Shown: piece by piece, positions 60,987 through 64,000 of the stretch
How positions within the stretch are numbered: the first letter of the stretch is position 1
Layout of the letters: every line of letters starts with the position of its first letter
Origin: Saccharibacillus sp. CPCC 101409
GTDB lineage: Bacteria > Bacillota > Bacilli > Paenibacillales > Paenibacillaceae
Length of the DNA stretch: 64,000 nt
Assembly (NCBI RefSeq): GCF_030518235.1
Contig: NZ_JAULSA010000003.1
Coordinates: forward strand, 514,748-578,747
Reading direction: 5' to 3'
Notes under the pieces: generated by a model
Seen by the model: the letters and a program-made list of their open reading frames with translations, nothing else
Told to the model about the DNA's origin: nothing
The model's database searches: none
Position numbers and translations under genes: made by a program

Positions 60987-62429
60987 ATGGAGCTTAGAAA
61001 GCAGTGGTTCGGCAACGTGCGCGGCGACGTGCTGTCCGGCGTCACGGTGGCGCTCGCGCTCATTCCGGAAGCGATCGGCTTCTCGATCGTGGCCGGCGTG
61101 GACCCTATCGTGGGTCTGCACGCATCGATCGTGATCGCGATTGTGATCGCCTTCGTCGGCGGACGCGCGGGGATGATCTCGGCGGCGACCGGCGCGATGG
61201 CGGTGCTGATGGGCGGCCTGTACCGCGACCACGGCATGGAGTATCTGCTGGCGGCGGGCGTGCTGGCCGGCATCATTCAGGTAGGACTCGGAGCGCTCGG
61301 GATCGGGCGTTTTATCACGTTTATCCCCAAGCCGGTCATGACGGGATTCGTCAATGCGCTGGCGATTATTATTTTTATGGCCCAGCTTCCGCAGTTTGTC
61401 GGAGCGGGCCCGGCGATGTACGCGATCGTGGCGGGGACGCTGGCGATTATCTATATCCTGCCGCGCTTTACCCGGGCTGTGCCCGCTCCGCTCGTGGCGA
61501 TTATCGTCATGTCGCTGGTCGCGGTCTGGCTGGGGCTGGACATCAAAACGGTCGGGGAAATGGGCGAGCTGAGCAGTACGCCGCCGCTGTTCCATATCCC
61601 GCAGATCGATCTCACCTGGTCCATGCTGGGCACGATCCTGCCGGTCTCGGTCTCGCTTGCGCTGGTCGGCCTGCTGGAATCGCTGCTGACGGCCACGATC
61701 ATGGACGATATGACGGAAACTAAAAGCAATAAGAACGCCGAAGCGCGCGGACAGGGCATCGCCAATATCGTCAACGGCTTTTTCGGCGGCATGGCGGGCT
61801 GCGCGATGATCGGGCAGTCGGTGATCAATATCAAATCCGGCGGCCGGGGCAGATTGTCCACATTTACCGCTGGCGCTTTTCTGCTCATTATCCTGCTGCT
61901 GCTCGGCGGCATCGTCAGCCAAATTCCTTTGGCCGCGCTGGTCGGCGTCATGGTTATGGTTTCGATCGGCACGTTCGATTGGAGCTCGCTGTACCGCATG
62001 AACAAGATTCCGCTTGCCGACACGATCGTTATGCTGGTTGTAGTGGGCATCGTGGTGGCGACGGACAATCTGTCGATCGGCGTGGGCGCCGGCGTCGTGC
62101 TGAGCACACTGCATTTCGGCTGGAAAATCGCAAAGCTGAATGTGGAAGAAGAAACGGGCGGCGGGGTCAAAGTGTACAAGGTGCGCGGACAGATGTTTTT
62201 CGGAACGGCTTCGCACTTTGTGGATTATTTCTCGCCGGCCGGCGATCCGGACCGGATCGCGATCGACTTCTCGCAGTCGCACGTATGGGACCACTCGGCC
62301 GCTTCGGCGGTGGCGAGAGTGAAACTCGAGTATTACAAGCACGGCAAACAGGTAGACATTCGCGGACTGAACGACGAAAGCCGCGTAACGATCGAAAAAT
62401 CGGGACTTTCCGCGCCTTCGGGCCATTGA
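60987..62429 (+). CDS. SulP-family anion transporter with C-terminal STAS domain
   Basis: 480 residues. VALALIPEAIGFSIVAGVDP and the GRAGMISAATGAMAVLMGGL segment are SulP signatures; about 10-12 TM helices to residue ~385, then a compact STAS domain (about 395-475: KVRGQMFFGTASHFVDYF...IDFSQSHVWDHSAASAV). Transports sulfate, bicarbonate or another anion. I start at ATG 60987 (AGGAAGAGG about 6 nt upstream); in-frame ATGs at 60966 and 60981 are less well spaced. Terminator follows. Confidence 0.88.
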   Translation: MELRKQWFGNVRGDVLSGVTVALALIPEAIGFSIVAGVDPIVGLHASIVIAIVIAFVGGRAGMISAATGAMAVLMGGLYRDHGMEYLLAAGVLAGIIQVGLGALGIGRFITFIPKPVMTGFVNALAIIIFMAQLPQFVGAGPAMYAIVAGTLAIIYILPRFTRAVPAPLVAIIVMSLVAVWLGLDIKTVGEMGELSSTPPLFHIPQIDLTWSMLGTILPVSVSLALVGLLESLLTATIMDDMTETKSNKNAEARGQGIANIVNGFFGGMAGCAMIGQSVINIKSGGRGRLSTFTAGAFLLIILLLLGGIVSQIPLAALVGVMVMVSIGTFDWSSLYRMNKIPLADTIVMLVVVGIVVATDNLSIGVGAGVVLSTLHFGWKIAKLNVEEETGGGVKVYKVRGQMFFGTASHFVDYFSPAGDPDRIAIDFSQSHVWDHSAASAVARVKLEYYKHGKQVDIRGLNDESRVTIEKSGLSAPSGH

Positions 62430-62437
62430 TTTCGGAA

Positions 62438-62473
62438 AAGGGGTATCCGTTTCGGCGGGTGCCCCTTCTTTTG
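62438..62473 (+). terminator. Intrinsic terminator after the SulP gene
   Basis: AAGGGGTATCC pairs with GGGTGCCCCTT (two G-U pairs), followed by CTTTT. A second UUCG-capped hairpin (62476-62492) lies just after it, in the 5' leader region of the RNA helicase gene. Confidence 0.6.
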
Positions 62474-62537
62474 GAATCCGCCTTCGGCGGATGCCAGCTT
62501 CGCGGAAGAAGTCCCCAATACGGAGGTAATGAGAAGA

Positions 62538-64000
62538 ATGACGACGTTTAAAGAATTGGGGATTGCTCCCGAGGTGCTGGACAGGCTGAAGGATCAAGGG
62601 ATTGTGACGGCGACGCCGGTACAGGAAGCTTCGCTTCCGCTGGCGCTTGAAGGACGCGATCTGATGGTGCAGGCGCAGACGGGCACGGGCAAGACGCTGG
62701 CCTTTATCCTGCCGATCCTGGCCAAGATCGCGGCCGGACGGGAATGGCACGACGGCGGCCGCTCGGAAGGCACGGGCCTGCCGCCCGCGCTGGTCGTCGC
62801 GCCTACGCGCGAGCTGGCGCTGCAAATTACGGTCGAAGCGCGCAAAGTCGCCGGACCGGAAATGCGCATTCTGTCCGTTTACGGCGGGCAGGACGTGGAA
62901 GCGCAGCTGCATAAGCTCAAAAGCGGCTGCGATCTGGTAATCGGCACGCCGGGCCGTCTGCTGGACCATATCCGCCGCGAAACGCTGAAGCTCGGCCGCG
63001 TCAAAACGCTGGTGCTGGACGAAGCCGATCAAATGCTGCATATGGGCTTCCTGGCCGAAGTACAGGATATTATCGAAGCGACGCCGCCTTCCCGCCAGAC
63101 CATGCTGTTCTCGGCGACGCTGCCGGATTCGGTGCGCCAGCTCGCGGGCGCGTATACCCGCGACGCCGAGCAGATCAGCATCACGCCGGCGGAGAAGATT
63201 CCGGCCCGCAATATCCGCCAGATCGCGATCGAGTGCACGGACCGCAGCAAGTTCGACGCGCTGCGCTTCTTGATCGACCGCGACAACCCGTATCTCGCGG
63301 TCGTGTTCTGCCGCACCAAGCGCCGCGCGTCCAAGCTGAACGAAGACCTGCAGCTCGAAGGCTACAACTCCGCCGAGCTGCACGGGGACCTGTCGCAGAA
63401 CAAGCGCGAACAGGTGATGCGCGCGTTCCGCGATGCCCGTCTGCAAATCCTGGTCGCGACCGACGTCGCGGCCCGCGGTCTGGACGTCGAAGGCGTGACG
63501 CACGTCTTCAACTACGATATTCCGCAGGATACGGACAGCTATGTGCACCGGATCGGCCGTACGGGCCGCGCCGGTGACAAAGGCCTGGCGTATACGTTTG
63601 TCGCCCAGCGCGACCGCGGCACGCTGGAGCTGATCGAACAGGCGACGAAGCAAAGACCGGAGCGCGTGGTGTACCAGGGCGGCGACGTGGTCCGCGTCGG
63701 CGACGCTTCGCGGCGCTCGGACGACAGCCGCGAGTCCTCGGTCAAAGGCGGCGCCCGTCGCGGCGCCGGAGGCGGCCGGAGCGATCGCGAAGGCGGCCGC
63801 GGCAGTCGCGGTGAAGGCGGACGCGACGGTGGACGCGGGAGTCGTGGCGGTGAAGGCAGCCGCGACTTCGGCCGCGGCGGGAGCAAGGGCGCTCGCGGCG
63901 GCGGACGCGGAGAGCGAAGCGGAGAGAACGGCCGCGACTTCGGCCGCGGCAGAAGCGAAGGCGAGAGCACTCGCGGCGGCGGCCGCGGAGAGCGAAGCGG
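62538..64000 (+). CDS. DEAD-box RNA helicase, C-terminus cut by window end
   Basis: At least 487 residues; no stop before the edge. Q-motif ATPVQEASLPLAL, Walker A AQTGTGKT, PTRELA, GTPGRLLDH, DEAD (VLDEADQ), SATLP, ATDVAARGLDVEG and HRIGRTGRAG are all in order. From about residue 400 the sequence becomes an Arg/Gly/Ser/Glu-rich low-complexity tail (RGSRGEGGRDGGRGSRGG...) typical of cold-shock/ribosome-assembly helicases. ATG 62538 has GGAGGT 10 nt upstream; ATG 62529 is too close to it. Confidence 0.93.
   Translation, partial: MTTFKELGIAPEVLDRLKDQGIVTATPVQEASLPLALEGRDLMVQAQTGTGKTLAFILPILAKIAAGREWHDGGRSEGTGLPPALVVAPTRELALQITVEARKVAGPEMRILSVYGGQDVEAQLHKLKSGCDLVIGTPGRLLDHIRRETLKLGRVKTLVLDEADQMLHMGFLAEVQDIIEATPPSRQTMLFSATLPDSVRQLAGAYTRDAEQISITPAEKIPARNIRQIAIECTDRSKFDALRFLIDRDNPYLAVVFCRTKRRASKLNEDLQLEGYNSAELHGDLSQNKREQVMRAFRDARLQILVATDVAARGLDVEGVTHVFNYDIPQDTDSYVHRIGRTGRAGDKGLAYTFVAQRDRGTLELIEQATKQRPERVVYQGGDVVRVGDASRRSDDSRESSVKGGARRGAGGGRSDREGGRGSRGEGGRDGGRGSRGGEGSRDFGRGGSKGARGGGRGERSGENGRDFGRGRSEGESTRGGGRGERS

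Overview
The window reads as one chromosomal stretch of a GC-rich member of the Paenibacillaceae (Firmicutes). Saccharibacillus or a close relative is my best guess, inferred from GC-rich Firmicute-type genes, near-consensus AGGAGG ribosome binding sites, frequent GTG/TTG starts, an LplB/YtcP-type sugar transporter and an aldouronate locus of the kind known from Paenibacillus. No rRNA, tRNA, prophage, insertion sequence or CRISPR array was seen.

Layout. 1-4.5 kb: start of an LTA-synthase-like gene, a secreted SH3/NlpC-P60 cell-wall hydrolase, and a DinG/XPD-type helicase fused to a PD-(D/E)XK nuclease. 4.6-16 kb: a MarR regulator overlapping a heterodimeric ABC exporter pair, an MHYT-GGDEF-EAL protein, a lipid kinase, an MMPL exporter behind two operator-like palindromes, and a nucleoside hydrolase. 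16.6-20.4 kb: Dps under a PerR/Fur-like box, bacterial nitric oxide synthase, an SDR, and a small HELGH protein. 20.4-37.3 kb: carbohydrate use. A leftward transporter operon (two permeases, lipoprotein, then a GH2 enzyme) and a leftward operon uxuA-uxuB-aguA-GH3, with a divergent GntR/FadR regulator, would import glucuronic-acid-decorated xylo-oligosaccharides and feed glucuronate to mannonate breakdown. 37.4-44.8 kb: a FAD/Rieske oxidoreductase, an ABC-F ATPase behind a leader with an intrinsic terminator, a YefM/YoeB toxin-antitoxin pair, a phosphotransferase-like gene and an aldo/keto reductase. 44.9-56.7 kb: accessory-looking region with five paralogous HTH+TPR regulators, one overlapping a short secreted propeptide gene (a probable RRNPP quorum-sensing pair), a CAP/SLH surface protein and a three-gene operon of unknown function. 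57-64 kb: HemD, ThuA-like protein, phasin-like protein, ABC1/UbiB kinase, SulP transporter and a DEAD-box RNA helicase cut by the window end.

The two most interesting signals are the RRNPP-like cluster, which has one visible propeptide for five receptors, a composition-mosaic receptor and a likely CTG start, and a composite intergenic repeat. That repeat has four 25-26 nt dyads at a fixed 50/61/50 nt layout. It occurs three times here in two unrelated sequence versions. A 380-bp heptanucleotide tandem array and an 8-bp tandem array lie beside one copy.
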